A stretch of 5,108 nucleotides of DNA from an uncultured Porphyromonadaceae bacterium. GTDB lineage: Bacteria > Bacteroidota > Bacteroidia > Bacteroidales > Muribaculaceae. The stretch is from assembly GCA_900549445.1 (NCBI GenBank), contig UROS01000163.1, forward strand, positions 1-5,108, in the 5' to 3' direction. A program made the position numbers and the translations under genes. Below, one piece after another: positions 1-5,108 of the stretch; positions within the stretch are counted from its first letter, which is position 1; every line of letters starts with the position of its first letter. The notes beneath the pieces are model-generated. The model had not been told where the DNA came from. It made no database searches and was given only the letters and a program-made list of their open reading frames with translations.

Positions 1-529
1 GCTATGACGTTGAGGAGCGAATCTGCAAGCATTTCGTAGCCGGGGCGTGGAAACGGGTTATGAGCAGCGCCGTCGACGACATTTTGTCGGGATGCTGCGA
101 TATTTCCTTTTCTACCAGCCGGTTGACCTTCGCCACGTCTGCCGCGGCAAGCATCTCCTGATTTTCTTTTGTGAACTCGGCCATGCGTCTGGAAGTTTCA
201 TTGCCCTCGATTGTGATGTCGCGGGGATTTTCTATGTTGAACTTCACTTTCAGGGTCTCGCCGTTTTTGACCACGGCGCTGAAAAGCAGTTCATGGTCGA
301 GCGTAAACACTTCTATCAGCGTGGGTTCGGCGGCTTTGCCCGTAAAAGTGACCTTCCCGTCCACCGGATGGCCGGGAATCCTCACCAGTCCGCGGTCGCA
401 ATACACCATTTCGAGTCCTCGGGTACCGAGACCTTCAATTTCGCATTTTACCTTGAATTCGTCGCCTCCGCCGCATGCCGCAAGCATGAGCGCAGCAATC
501 AGCCACACTATAAAACCGGTTTTTTTCAT
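1..529 (-). CDS. DUF4369-type lipoprotein, N-terminal part, with apparent frameshift near its window-edge end
   Basis: Probable outer-membrane or periplasm-facing lipoprotein. Seen: the start at 529 gives MKK, a hydrophobic run and the lipobox LAAC with Cys19, followed by GGGDE, a typical lipoprotein export signal. Residues 25-110 are beta-rich (KVKCEIEGLG, GKVTFTGKA, GETLKVKFNIENP) and resemble DUF4369, the N-terminal domain of many Bacteroidetes thioredoxin-like (TlpA/AhpC-type) lipoproteins. Residues 112-158 are charged and helical, like the linker before the thioredoxin domain. The literal frame stops at positions 4-2 after 175 residues, but its last 12 residues look like noise. One base more in the C4 run at 42-45 would give HAPGYEMLADSLLNVIA, open to the window edge, which fits such linkers far better. 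So the true gene probably continues beyond position 1 and is frameshifted, or the sequence has an error. Function is inferred from domain type only; the redox domain is not visible. Confidence 0.72.
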
Positions 530-536
530 GATAATG

Positions 537-567
537 CAAAGTTACTGCTTTTCCGCCGATATTCAAA
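537..567 (-). promoter_or_regulatory. Bacteroidetes-type promoter for the lipoprotein gene
   Basis: On the minus strand, TTTG (567-564) lies 19 nt before TAACTTTG (544-537). This matches the Bacteroidetes sigma-ABfr pattern of a -33 TTTG and a -7 TAnnTTTG. It is between the hicB stop (580) and the lipoprotein start (529), so the lipoprotein has its own promoter and need not rely on hicAB read-through. The -7 box ends only 7 nt before the ATG, so the transcript would have almost no leader. Confidence 0.6.
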
Positions 568-579
568 TGAATACAGACC

Positions 580-918
580 TCAAAGCATTGCGGCAATCTG
601 TTTTTCGACGGCTGTGCGTATGAAAGAATTTATCGACACTCCCGCCTGTTTGGCGAGATAAGCCACGCGGGTATGGATGTCGGGCGTAAGGCGCACATTC
701 AGCGAGCCTGAATAGCTTTTATGAGGCTCAATGCCTTCTTCGGCGCAATAAGCCAGATAATCGTCTACCGCTTCGTGAAAAGCATTGGTGAGTTCGGCCA
801 CGCTTTCGCCCTCAAAATTCACCAGACCGTCGATACCCTCGATTTTGCCGAAAAATACTCCGTCGGCTTCGCTGAATGCCACAGAGCCGATAAAATTCTT
901 GTATTTCAATGTATTCAT
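580..918 (-). CDS. hicB: HicB family antitoxin
   Basis: Antitoxin of a type II HicAB module: it binds and blocks the HicA mRNA interferase and represses its own operon. The 112-residue length is normal. Residues 1-65 form the partial RNase H-like HicB domain (YKNFIGSVAFSEADGVFFGK, then a FEGESVAEL stretch and FHEAVDDYLAYCAEEG). Residues 69-110 look like a ribbon-helix-helix DNA-binding domain (SGSLNVRLTPDIHTRVAYLA, then GVSINSFIRTAVEKQI), so this is the RHH subtype of HicB. The start ATG (918-916) overlaps the restored hicA stop TGA (917-915) as ATGA, which implies translational coupling to the toxin. The reading frame is intact. With hicA apparently broken, it would be an orphan antitoxin in this sequence. 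Family assignment is strong; the activity is inferred. Confidence 0.9.
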   Translation of the reverse strand: MNTLKYKNFIGSVAFSEADGVFFGKIEGIDGLVNFEGESVAELTNAFHEAVDDYLAYCAEEGIEPHKSYSGSLNVRLTPDIHTRVAYLAKQAGVSINSFIRTAVEKQIAAML

Positions 919-1168
919 ATCAGTCTTTCGTTTTTAAGATAATCATAAACCTGTTTCATAACGTACGATTTGATGATATTGCCTGGATGAGGCTTGTGGA
1001 GCATTATCGGCTTCAGACCCTCCTCCTTGAATATCACCCGGGGCCGGATGTTTTGCCTTTGTTGCCCTCCGCATATCCCAATGCAGTGAGCATACGCCTC
1101 ATTTCCTTCCAGGTGAAATCATTGGAAAGGGTGATGAAGCGGGCTATCAGTTTTTCTTTTGTTACCAT
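915..1168 (-). pseudogene. hicA: HicA family mRNA interferase toxin, apparent one-base frameshift
   Basis: HicA toxins are small double-stranded-RNA-binding-fold ribonucleases that cleave mRNA in the absence of HicB. From ATG 1168 the frame reads MVTKEKLIARFITLSNDFTW, KEMRRMLTALGYAEGNKGKTSG and then meets TGA at 1036-1034 after 44 residues. Moving by one base at the C4 run (1040-1043 on the plus strand) restores RVIFKEEGLKPIMLHKPHPG followed by NIIKSYVMKQVYDYLKNERLI, ending at 915. The restored protein would be 84 residues, a normal HicA length, and carries the family pattern KGKTSGxR ... LHKPHPGNI with the conserved His residues. Both halves are well preserved, so the break is recent or a sequence error. 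The ATG is close behind a promoter at 1187-1218, and the stop overlaps the hicB start by 4 nt. As written, the truncated product lacks the HKPHPG half and should be inactive. Confidence 0.85.
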
Positions 1169-1186
1169 TTCGTAGTTTTATAGGTA

Positions 1187-1218
1187 CAAAAGTAACTGTT
1201 TTTCAGTTGCAAAACAAA
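1187..1218 (-). promoter_or_regulatory. Promoter of the hicAB operon
   Basis: On the minus strand, TTTG (1218-1215) is followed after 20 nt by TACTTTTG (1194-1187), a match to the Bacteroidetes -33/-7 pattern. The ATG of hicA is 18 nt downstream of the -7 box, giving an expected leader of roughly 12 nt. A second TTTG (1213-1210) has a 15-nt spacer and fits less well. Confidence 0.6.
1192..1210. promoter_or_regulatory. Inverted repeat inside the hicAB promoter, candidate HicB operator
   Basis: GTAACTG (1192-1198), a TTTTT spacer and CAGTTGC (1204-1210) form an inverted repeat with 6 of 7 pairs matching and a perfect inner AACTG/CAGTT core. It lies in the -33/-7 spacer and overlaps the -7 box. 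HicB proteins with ribbon-helix-helix domains bind short palindromes at their own promoter, so autoregulation here is a reasonable inference. Confidence 0.4.
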
Positions 1219-1288
1219 TCTTATCGACCGAAAGTTCGCGCCAAATTTTCACATTGTCTTCTTTTATCCGCTGCAAACAAAAAATAAT

Positions 1289-1307
1289 ATTACAAAACGA
1301 TTACAAA
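1289..1307 (+). repeat. Two direct ATTACAAA repeats upstream of the kinase promoter
   Basis: ATTACAAA occurs at 1289-1296 and again at 1300-1307, an 11-bp period or about one helical turn. The second copy covers the place where a -33 box would be expected for the -7 box at 1323-1330. Spaced direct repeats of this kind are typical of response-regulator or other activator sites, but the region is AT-rich and the regulator is unknown. Confidence 0.35.
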
Positions 1308-1322
1308 TTCAGAAAAAAAGAG

Positions 1323-1330
1323 TATATTTG
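1323..1330 (+). promoter_or_regulatory. -7 promoter element of the histidine kinase gene
   Basis: TATATTTG fits the Bacteroidetes -7 consensus TAnnTTTG, 21 nt before the ATG at 1352. No TTTG is present 19-21 nt upstream, so the -33 element is weak or replaced by an activator site. The leader after it is A-rich with no clear Shine-Dalgarno, which is usual in this phylum. Confidence 0.5.
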
Positions 1331-1351
1331 CGGTGAAAAACCATTGAACTT

Positions 1352-3463
1352 ATGCTGTCGAAAATACAGGCTGTTGTAACGATTCTGCTGCTTATGGTTG
1401 CGCCGCAGATCAGGGCCGTCGAAATGTCCAGTTCCGACAGCCTTTGGACTGCTCTTTCCGTCAATACATCGGCTGCCGACAGCATCCGTACGCTCTACAA
1501 TCTGCTCGACGTCGCCCGTCTGAAAGAGTTTCCGAAAGTGGCCGACATGCTCTATGCCGTAGCTGAGCGTCAGGGCGACAACCGTGTGATGTTCGACGTG
1601 GCCCGTCAGCTCGGAAAACATTATTATCGCAACGATTCAGCCGTCAGGGTTATCCTTAACCGCGTGGCCCTCCTGCCCGAATCCGACGAGCGCGACGAGA
1701 CAATGACTTTCATAAGGCTTTTCAACACCACCGCCCATGCCGAGATCTGCATTCCCGCCGCAATCGACGACTCTCTTACTCAGGCCGTAAAGGCTTTGAA
1801 CGATATGGAACTCTCCGGCGACGAGAATATCTACCATAGGATTGAGCCTCTCTACCGCTTCTGCCTGTTTCTGGGCTACGCTTCAAAGGGAAAGATGCTC
1901 ACCGACACTTACGACCGTCTCGGAAAGCTCATAGAGGAGACCCCCGGCTATCCCGGCGCCCTGCGCAGCATGTTCAACGTCTCCTCGGCCATTGCTTATG
2001 AAGGCAACGAAATGTACGATAAGGCGATGATTGCCGAAAAAAACGTGCTCGCCACAATCGAAGCGCTCCAGCGCCGCTACGACAAGGAGGGACGCGGTTT
2101 CCGCAACTACGACGTGACCCTCTACTCCACCTACCGCCGTATCCTGGGCAATTTCACCGCCCTGCAGCCCGAGGAGGTCGACGACTATTACAACCGCATT
2201 CTCCGGATAGCCTCGCGCAATCCCGACGTAGCCAACGATCTCAGACTCAATCCCCGGGCCACCGTCTACTATCTTATTTACCATAAGCGTTACGGCGAGG
2301 CTCTCCCGCTGCTCAAAAAGTACCTCGAGCGTAAAATCGAAGCGAGCCACCGCCTCCGTATGCTCAAATATCTCGTGGAGGCCGCCGGTGCTGTCGGCGA
2401 CAAGGAGACTACCTTGCAGGCGTCGCTCGAATACTCCGGAATGCTCGAAAACCGCGCCGCCGAAAAGGTCGACGAGCGCACCCGCGAGCTTCAGGTGCTT
2501 TACAGCGTCAACGCCCTCCGACAGGACTACAACCGCCTCGAGATCGAGCAGCAGAAGCAGCGTTTCGAAGAGCAGAAGCGGCTGATGACCATTCTCGTTA
2601 TTTCCGGAATCGTGATGCTTGTGCTGATCGTACTGCTGCTGCGCCTCTACCTGCGCTCCCGTAGTCTCGGACATCAGCTCTCGCAGCGCAACGTGGAACT
2701 GAAATCGGAGCGCGACAGTCTCCGCGATCTCCGCCAGAATCTGATCGAGGCTACCGAACAGGCTAAAAAGGCCGAACATAAAAAATCGGAATTCATAGCC
2801 AGTATGAGCCACGAACTGATCAACCCTATCAACACTATAGTCGAATATTCGTCGCTTATCACCGACTGCGTGGAAAACGACGGCCGCGATTACCTGAACC
2901 GCTTCGTGGATGTGGTAAAACTTAATGCCCGGATTCTGATATCGCTTGTCAATCAGACTCTGAGCATATCGGAGATAGAAAATTCCACCTTGAAGTTCAA
3001 CATCACCGACATAAATGTCCGCAATACACTGCTTACCCTCCTCGAGGCAGCGAAACCCAATGTTGATTCCGATAAAGTGAAACTTCTGTATACCGGCACC
3101 GTGGGCGACGGTTTCCATATACGCACCGATGCCACCCGCGTGGCGCAGGTTATCAACAATCTCCTCTCAAACGCGGTGAAATTTACCGAAAGCGGCACAA
3201 TTTCGCTGGGTGCGCAACTCACGCCCGACGGCCGGAAACTCTCCATTTCGGTAACCGACACAGGCGTAGGCATCCCCGCCGACAAGGCTGAGGACGTTTT
3301 CAAAATGTTTGAGAAACTCGACAGTGAAGAGCAGGGCTACGGACTCGGTCTCTACGTAAGCCGGCTGCTCGCAAAAGCTCTCGGAGGTTCGCTTGAACTC
3401 GACACCGCCTACACCGACGGTTGCCGGTTTGTATTTACTATCCCTCTGACTATCAATTCTTGA
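1352..3463 (+). CDS. Membrane sensor histidine kinase with TPR-like periplasmic sensor
   Basis: A 703-residue two-component sensor kinase. Residues 1-23 look like a cleavable signal peptide (hydrophobic VVTILLLMVAP, then IRA). Residues 24-410 form an all-helical periplasmic region with TPR-like pairs, for example around 213-239 and 307-327 (KRYGEALPLLKKYLER), ending in a charged coiled coil (378-410). One transmembrane helix spans about 411-434. A second coiled coil (438-478) leads to the HisKA domain: FIASMSHELINPIN with the phospho-acceptor His487 and Asn at +4, where most relatives have Thr. The ATPase domain follows, with the N box NNLLSNAVKF (602-611), G1 box DTGVGIP (636-642), F box VFKMFEKLD (649-657) and G2 box GYGLGLYVSR (662-671). 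All ATP-site motifs are present, so it should be active. There is no receiver, HPt or DNA-binding domain, and no response regulator nearby, so its partner is elsewhere. The ligand is unknown. Its end overlaps obgE tail to tail. Confidence 0.92.
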   Translation: MLSKIQAVVTILLLMVAPQIRAVEMSSSDSLWTALSVNTSAADSIRTLYNLLDVARLKEFPKVADMLYAVAERQGDNRVMFDVARQLGKHYYRNDSAVRVILNRVALLPESDERDETMTFIRLFNTTAHAEICIPAAIDDSLTQAVKALNDMELSGDENIYHRIEPLYRFCLFLGYASKGKMLTDTYDRLGKLIEETPGYPGALRSMFNVSSAIAYEGNEMYDKAMIAEKNVLATIEALQRRYDKEGRGFRNYDVTLYSTYRRILGNFTALQPEEVDDYYNRILRIASRNPDVANDLRLNPRATVYYLIYHKRYGEALPLLKKYLERKIEASHRLRMLKYLVEAAGAVGDKETTLQASLEYSGMLENRAAEKVDERTRELQVLYSVNALRQDYNRLEIEQQKQRFEEQKRLMTILVISGIVMLVLIVLLLRLYLRSRSLGHQLSQRNVELKSERDSLRDLRQNLIEATEQAKKAEHKKSEFIASMSHELINPINTIVEYSSLITDCVENDGRDYLNRFVDVVKLNARILISLVNQTLSISEIENSTLKFNITDINVRNTLLTLLEAAKPNVDSDKVKLLYTGTVGDGFHIRTDATRVAQVINNLLSNAVKFTESGTISLGAQLTPDGRKLSISVTDTGVGIPADKAEDVFKMFEKLDSEEQGYGLGLYVSRLLAKALGGSLELDTAYTDGCRFVFTIPLTINS

Positions 3464-4631
3464 GATCCTCGTAGTCCGAGTCGTCGAAAAACATATCGTC
3501 GTCGAAATCTTCCTCGAATTCTTCAACGTCGTCATCGCCTACAGGCTCGTTTTCGAAGATAAACTCATCTTCCTCGCTCACTCTGTGGCGCACGTCGAGC
3601 GGCCGGTGGGTCACCGGTTCCGCATCTATGCGGTTGCGCTCGTCATTTATCTGCTTCCAGAGCAAATTCTTGAGATCGTTGATGCCCATTCCGGTCACGG
3701 CGGATATGAACACCGCAGGAACCCCGTCGGGCAGCGTGGGACGGATTTCGTCGATCAGATCATCGTCGAGCATGTCGCTCTTGCTTATGGCAAGTACCCG
3801 GGGCTTGTCGGCTAATTGCGGATTGAACTGTTCAAGTTCCCTTACAAGTATCTCATACTGCTCCTTGATGTCGGGCGCGTCGGCCGGTACCATGAACAGC
3901 AGCACGGCATTCCGCTCGATATGGCGGAGAAATCTGAGTCCCAGACCTTTGCCCTCGCTGGCTCCTTCTATAATACCCGGAATGTCGGCCATTACAAACG
4001 ACTCGTCGCCGTGGTAGTGTACTATGCCTAACTGAGGCTCCATGGTGGTGAAGGGATAATCCGCTATTTTCGGACGGGCTGCCGATATTGCCGACAGCAG
4101 AGTGGATTTGCCCGCGTTGGGAAACCCTACGAGACCCACGTCGGCAAGCAGTTTCAGCTCCAGTATTATCGACTTCTCTATGGCAGGTTCGCCCGGCTGC
4201 GCATAGCGCGGAGTGCGGTTTGTGGCGCTCTTGAAATGCCAGTTGCCCAGTCCTCCTCTGCCGCCGCGCAGCAACTTTATTTCCTCACCGTCGGAAGTCA
4301 CTTCGGTTATGTATTCGCCCGTTTCGGCATCGTAGACAACCGTTCCGCACGGAACGTCTACAACCACGTCGTCGCCGTCCTTGCCGAACGACCGTCCTGC
4401 CGAGCCGCTCTGACCGTTTCCGGCAAAAATATGGCGCCGGAACTTAAGCGGAAGCAGAGTCCACATATGGCTGTTTCCACGCAGTATTATATGTCCTCCC
4501 CTGCCGCCGTCGCCACCGTCAGGACCGCCTTTGGGCACGTATTTCGCACGATGAAAATGGCGCGATCCGGCGCCTCCCTTGCCCGACCGGCACAGGATTT
4601 TTACGTAATCTATAAAGTTGGAATCAGCCAT
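3453..4631 (-). CDS. obgE: Obg family GTPase (ribosome assembly / stress)
   Basis: Conserved GTPase (ObgE/CgtA) that binds the 50S subunit and acts in late ribosome assembly, growth control and the stringent response. Residues 2-158 are the glycine-rich Obg fold (KGGAG, PKGGPDGGDGGRGG, GGRGGLGNWHF). The G domain runs from about 160 to 330: P-loop GFPNAGKST (169-177), switch I DYPFTT (191-196), DIPG (216-219), the G4 motif SKSD (283-286, where N/TKxD is usual) and the G5 motif SAVTG (310-314). Residues 352-390 are an extremely acidic Asp/Glu/Phe-rich tail, not the OCT/TGS-type domain of some Firmicutes proteins. The 392-residue length is normal for Bacteroidetes. The start ATG at 4631 gives the family N-terminus MADSNFIDYVKI. 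It is transcribed alone here, with a probable promoter at 4713-4720 and a hairpin in its leader, and overlaps the kinase end by 11 bp. Confidence 0.97.
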   Translation of the reverse strand: MADSNFIDYVKILCRSGKGGAGSRHFHRAKYVPKGGPDGGDGGRGGHIILRGNSHMWTLLPLKFRRHIFAGNGQSGSAGRSFGKDGDDVVVDVPCGTVVYDAETGEYITEVTSDGEEIKLLRGGRGGLGNWHFKSATNRTPRYAQPGEPAIEKSIILELKLLADVGLVGFPNAGKSTLLSAISAARPKIADYPFTTMEPQLGIVHYHGDESFVMADIPGIIEGASEGKGLGLRFLRHIERNAVLLFMVPADAPDIKEQYEILVRELEQFNPQLADKPRVLAISKSDMLDDDLIDEIRPTLPDGVPAVFISAVTGMGINDLKNLLWKQINDERNRIDAEPVTHRPLDVRHRVSEEDEFIFENEPVGDDDVEEFEEDFDDDMFFDDSDYEDLKN

Positions 4632-4658
4632 GATGTTTCGGTATTTATGTGAGAACGC

Positions 4659-4699
4659 AAAAAATCGGCCCTCGGTTCATTTACTGATGAACGGGCCCG
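4659..4699 (-). terminator. Terminator-like hairpin in the obgE leader, possible attenuator
   Basis: Arms 4687-4697 and 4667-4680 can pair as an inner 6-bp stem (GTTCAT with ATGAAC), a 3-nt bulge, and an outer 5-bp GC stem (GGGCC with GGCCC), with a 6-nt loop at 4681-4686. On the minus strand it is followed, after GA, by six T residues (4664-4659), as in an intrinsic terminator. It lies between the presumed obgE promoter and the obgE start, 28 nt before the ATG. No other minus-strand gene in the window could use it, so it may be a conditional terminator. On the plus strand a T5 run (4702-4706) follows, so the element is roughly bidirectional. Confidence 0.45.
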
Positions 4700-4712
4700 T
4701 ATTTTTAAAATG

Positions 4713-4720
4713 CAAAGTTA
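4713..4720 (-). promoter_or_regulatory. -7 promoter element of obgE
   Basis: TAACTTTG on the minus strand matches the Bacteroidetes -7 consensus TAnnTTTG and is identical to the box before the lipoprotein. It lies about 80 nt before the obgE ATG, giving a leader of roughly 75 nt that contains the hairpin at 4659-4699. A good -33 TTTG at the expected distance is not visible. No better TAnnTTTG is found between hairpin and start codon. Confidence 0.5.
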
Positions 4721-4793
4721 AGCAAAAAATCGCTACACCGCCTATTTTACTATTTCTTAATTTCCACCGCGGCTCGCAGCCTGTCCTGTTATC

Positions 4794-4861
4794 CACCCCG
4801 ACATAAACCCCATAAATAACATAAACCACCTACCCGCCCCCTGTAAAAAATTTCACCCCGA
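4794..4861 (+). repeat. Direct repeat CACCCCGA, 60 bp apart
   Basis: CACCCCGA occurs at 4794-4801 and 4854-4861, exactly 60 bp apart; the flanking base pair TC/TT extends the match to 9 of 10. The copies flank the triple CATAAA repeat. It may be a regulator site pair or chance in a C-rich stretch. Confidence 0.3.
4802..4828 (+). repeat. Three tandem 9-bp CATAAAnnn repeats
   Basis: CATAAACCC, CATAAATAA and CATAAACCA follow one another without gaps, so CATAAA recurs at an exact 9-bp period. The array is about 110 bp upstream of the rightward start codon. Its function is not known. Confidence 0.5.
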
Positions 4862-4908
4862 TTTGAAAAAAGCGACATTATCGCAATGCTCTCCGGCCGT
4901 TCCCGTAT

Positions 4909-4916
4909 TATCTTTG
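4909..4916 (+). promoter_or_regulatory. -7 promoter element of the gene at 4940
   Basis: TATCTTTG matches TAnnTTTG and lies 23 nt before the ATG at 4940, predicting a leader of about 18 nt. No clear TTTG occurs at -33 distance. A short inverted repeat GCGA-CATTA-TCGC (4872-4884) sits just upstream, where an activator could bind. Confidence 0.5.
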
Positions 4917-4939
4917 CGGAAAATTAATCTTATCCTACT

Positions 4940-5108
4940 ATGAAAGAACCCACAATTTACCAGGAAGCCAAGGCCAAGACCGCGCCTTGCAAAATCTCCC
5001 ACCAGGCATTTCACCTCTATGTAGGCCTCGTCGTAGCCCGACTGCAGGAAGCCCCCGGACTGTTCAAATGCTACGGCGAGATAATGACCGCCCTCATGTA
5101 CTACTTCG
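4940..5108 (+). CDS. Unrecognised protein, N-terminal 56 residues only
   Basis: An open frame from ATG 4940 runs off the window edge. It begins MKEPTIYQEAKAKTAPCKIS and continues through HLYVGLVVARLQEAPGLFKC to a window-edge EIMTALMYYF. I do not recognise the family. There is no signal peptide; the start is soluble and charged, and residues 25-56 look helical and moderately hydrophobic, so a cytoplasmic protein is more likely than a secreted one. Support for coding comes from the -7 box at 4909-4916, the A/T-rich leader with ATG at a normal distance, and GC-rich third codon positions like those of the neighbouring genes. It is divergent from obgE. No function is proposed. Confidence 0.65.
   Translation, partial: MKEPTIYQEAKAKTAPCKISHQAFHLYVGLVVARLQEAPGLFKCYGEIMTALMYYF

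Larger units (their letters stand above)
4632..4939. other. Divergent intergenic region between obgE and the next gene
   Basis: A 308-bp non-coding stretch between two outward-facing genes. It holds a terminator-like hairpin (4659-4699), the presumed obgE -7 box (4713-4720), a repeat-rich centre (4789-4861) and the -7 box of the rightward gene (4909-4916). The 4840-4890 part is A-rich. I see no convincing small ORF or RNA gene in it. Confidence 0.6.

Noticed and set aside
47..661. A 204-codon plus-strand frame across the lipoprotein and the end of hicB.
   Set aside because: It runs antisense to two recognisable genes and their intergenic promoter, with no family resemblance or start signal.
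909..1175. An 88-codon plus-strand frame opposite hicA.
   Set aside because: The minus strand encodes a clear HicA in two frames, so this frame is a shadow left visible by the break.
1883..3118. A 411-codon open frame on the minus strand inside the histidine kinase gene.
   Set aside because: It is antisense to a kinase with complete, ordered motifs; the long opening follows from GC-rich third positions. Its translation has no recognisable domain and it has no promoter.
580..4631. A novel multi-gene defence or signalling system joining hicAB, the kinase and obgE.
   Set aside because: The genes lie in separate, differently oriented transcription units with their own promoters, and each is a known family with no shared pathway.
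4789..4939. Possible replication origin: TTATCCACC plus three other TTATC words and an A-rich stretch.
   Set aside because: Only one word is close to a DnaA box, the others differ at several positions, and no dnaA or other origin-linked gene is visible.

Overview
The window looks like chromosomal DNA from a Bacteroidales gut bacterium, possibly Muribaculaceae-like; the family is a guess. Four lines of evidence support the order. Candidate promoters carry the Bacteroidetes -7 element TAnnTTTG rather than a sigma70 TATAAT box. Start codons lack a clear Shine-Dalgarno and have short A/T-rich leaders. One gene is a DUF4369-type lipoprotein with a Bacteroidetes-style lipobox. The histidine kinase has the TPR-like periplasmic sensor layout common in this phylum.

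Layout, left to right. Positions 1-529 (minus) hold the N-terminal part of a DUF4369 lipoprotein, probably of the kind that continues into a thioredoxin-like domain; an apparent single-base frameshift sits near position 42. Positions 580-1168 (minus) hold a HicAB toxin-antitoxin operon in the order hicA then hicB, joined by an ATGA overlap. The HicB antitoxin is intact. The HicA toxin frame is broken by an apparent one-base loss at about 1040, but both halves are clearly recognisable. A divergent control region (1169-1351) carries a promoter with an embedded palindrome for hicAB, and a direct-repeat-plus-TATATTTG promoter for the next gene. Positions 1352-3463 (plus) encode a 703-residue membrane histidine kinase with a helical periplasmic sensor and no receiver or DNA-binding domain; no response regulator gene is in the window. 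It converges on, and overlaps by 11 bp, the ribosome-associated GTPase gene obgE (3453-4631, minus). A 308-bp divergent intergenic region follows, with a terminator-like hairpin in the presumed obgE leader, a triple 9-bp repeat and promoters for both directions. The start of an unrecognised gene (4940 to the end, plus) closes the window.

The genes do not form one pathway: this is a housekeeping GTPase next to a signalling kinase, a stress-type toxin-antitoxin module and a cell-envelope lipoprotein. I see no mobile element, CRISPR array, tRNA or rRNA, and no convincing new multi-gene system. The points most worth a second look are the two apparent one-base losses in the same GCCCCGG context, the possible attenuator in front of obgE, and the control-region repeats.
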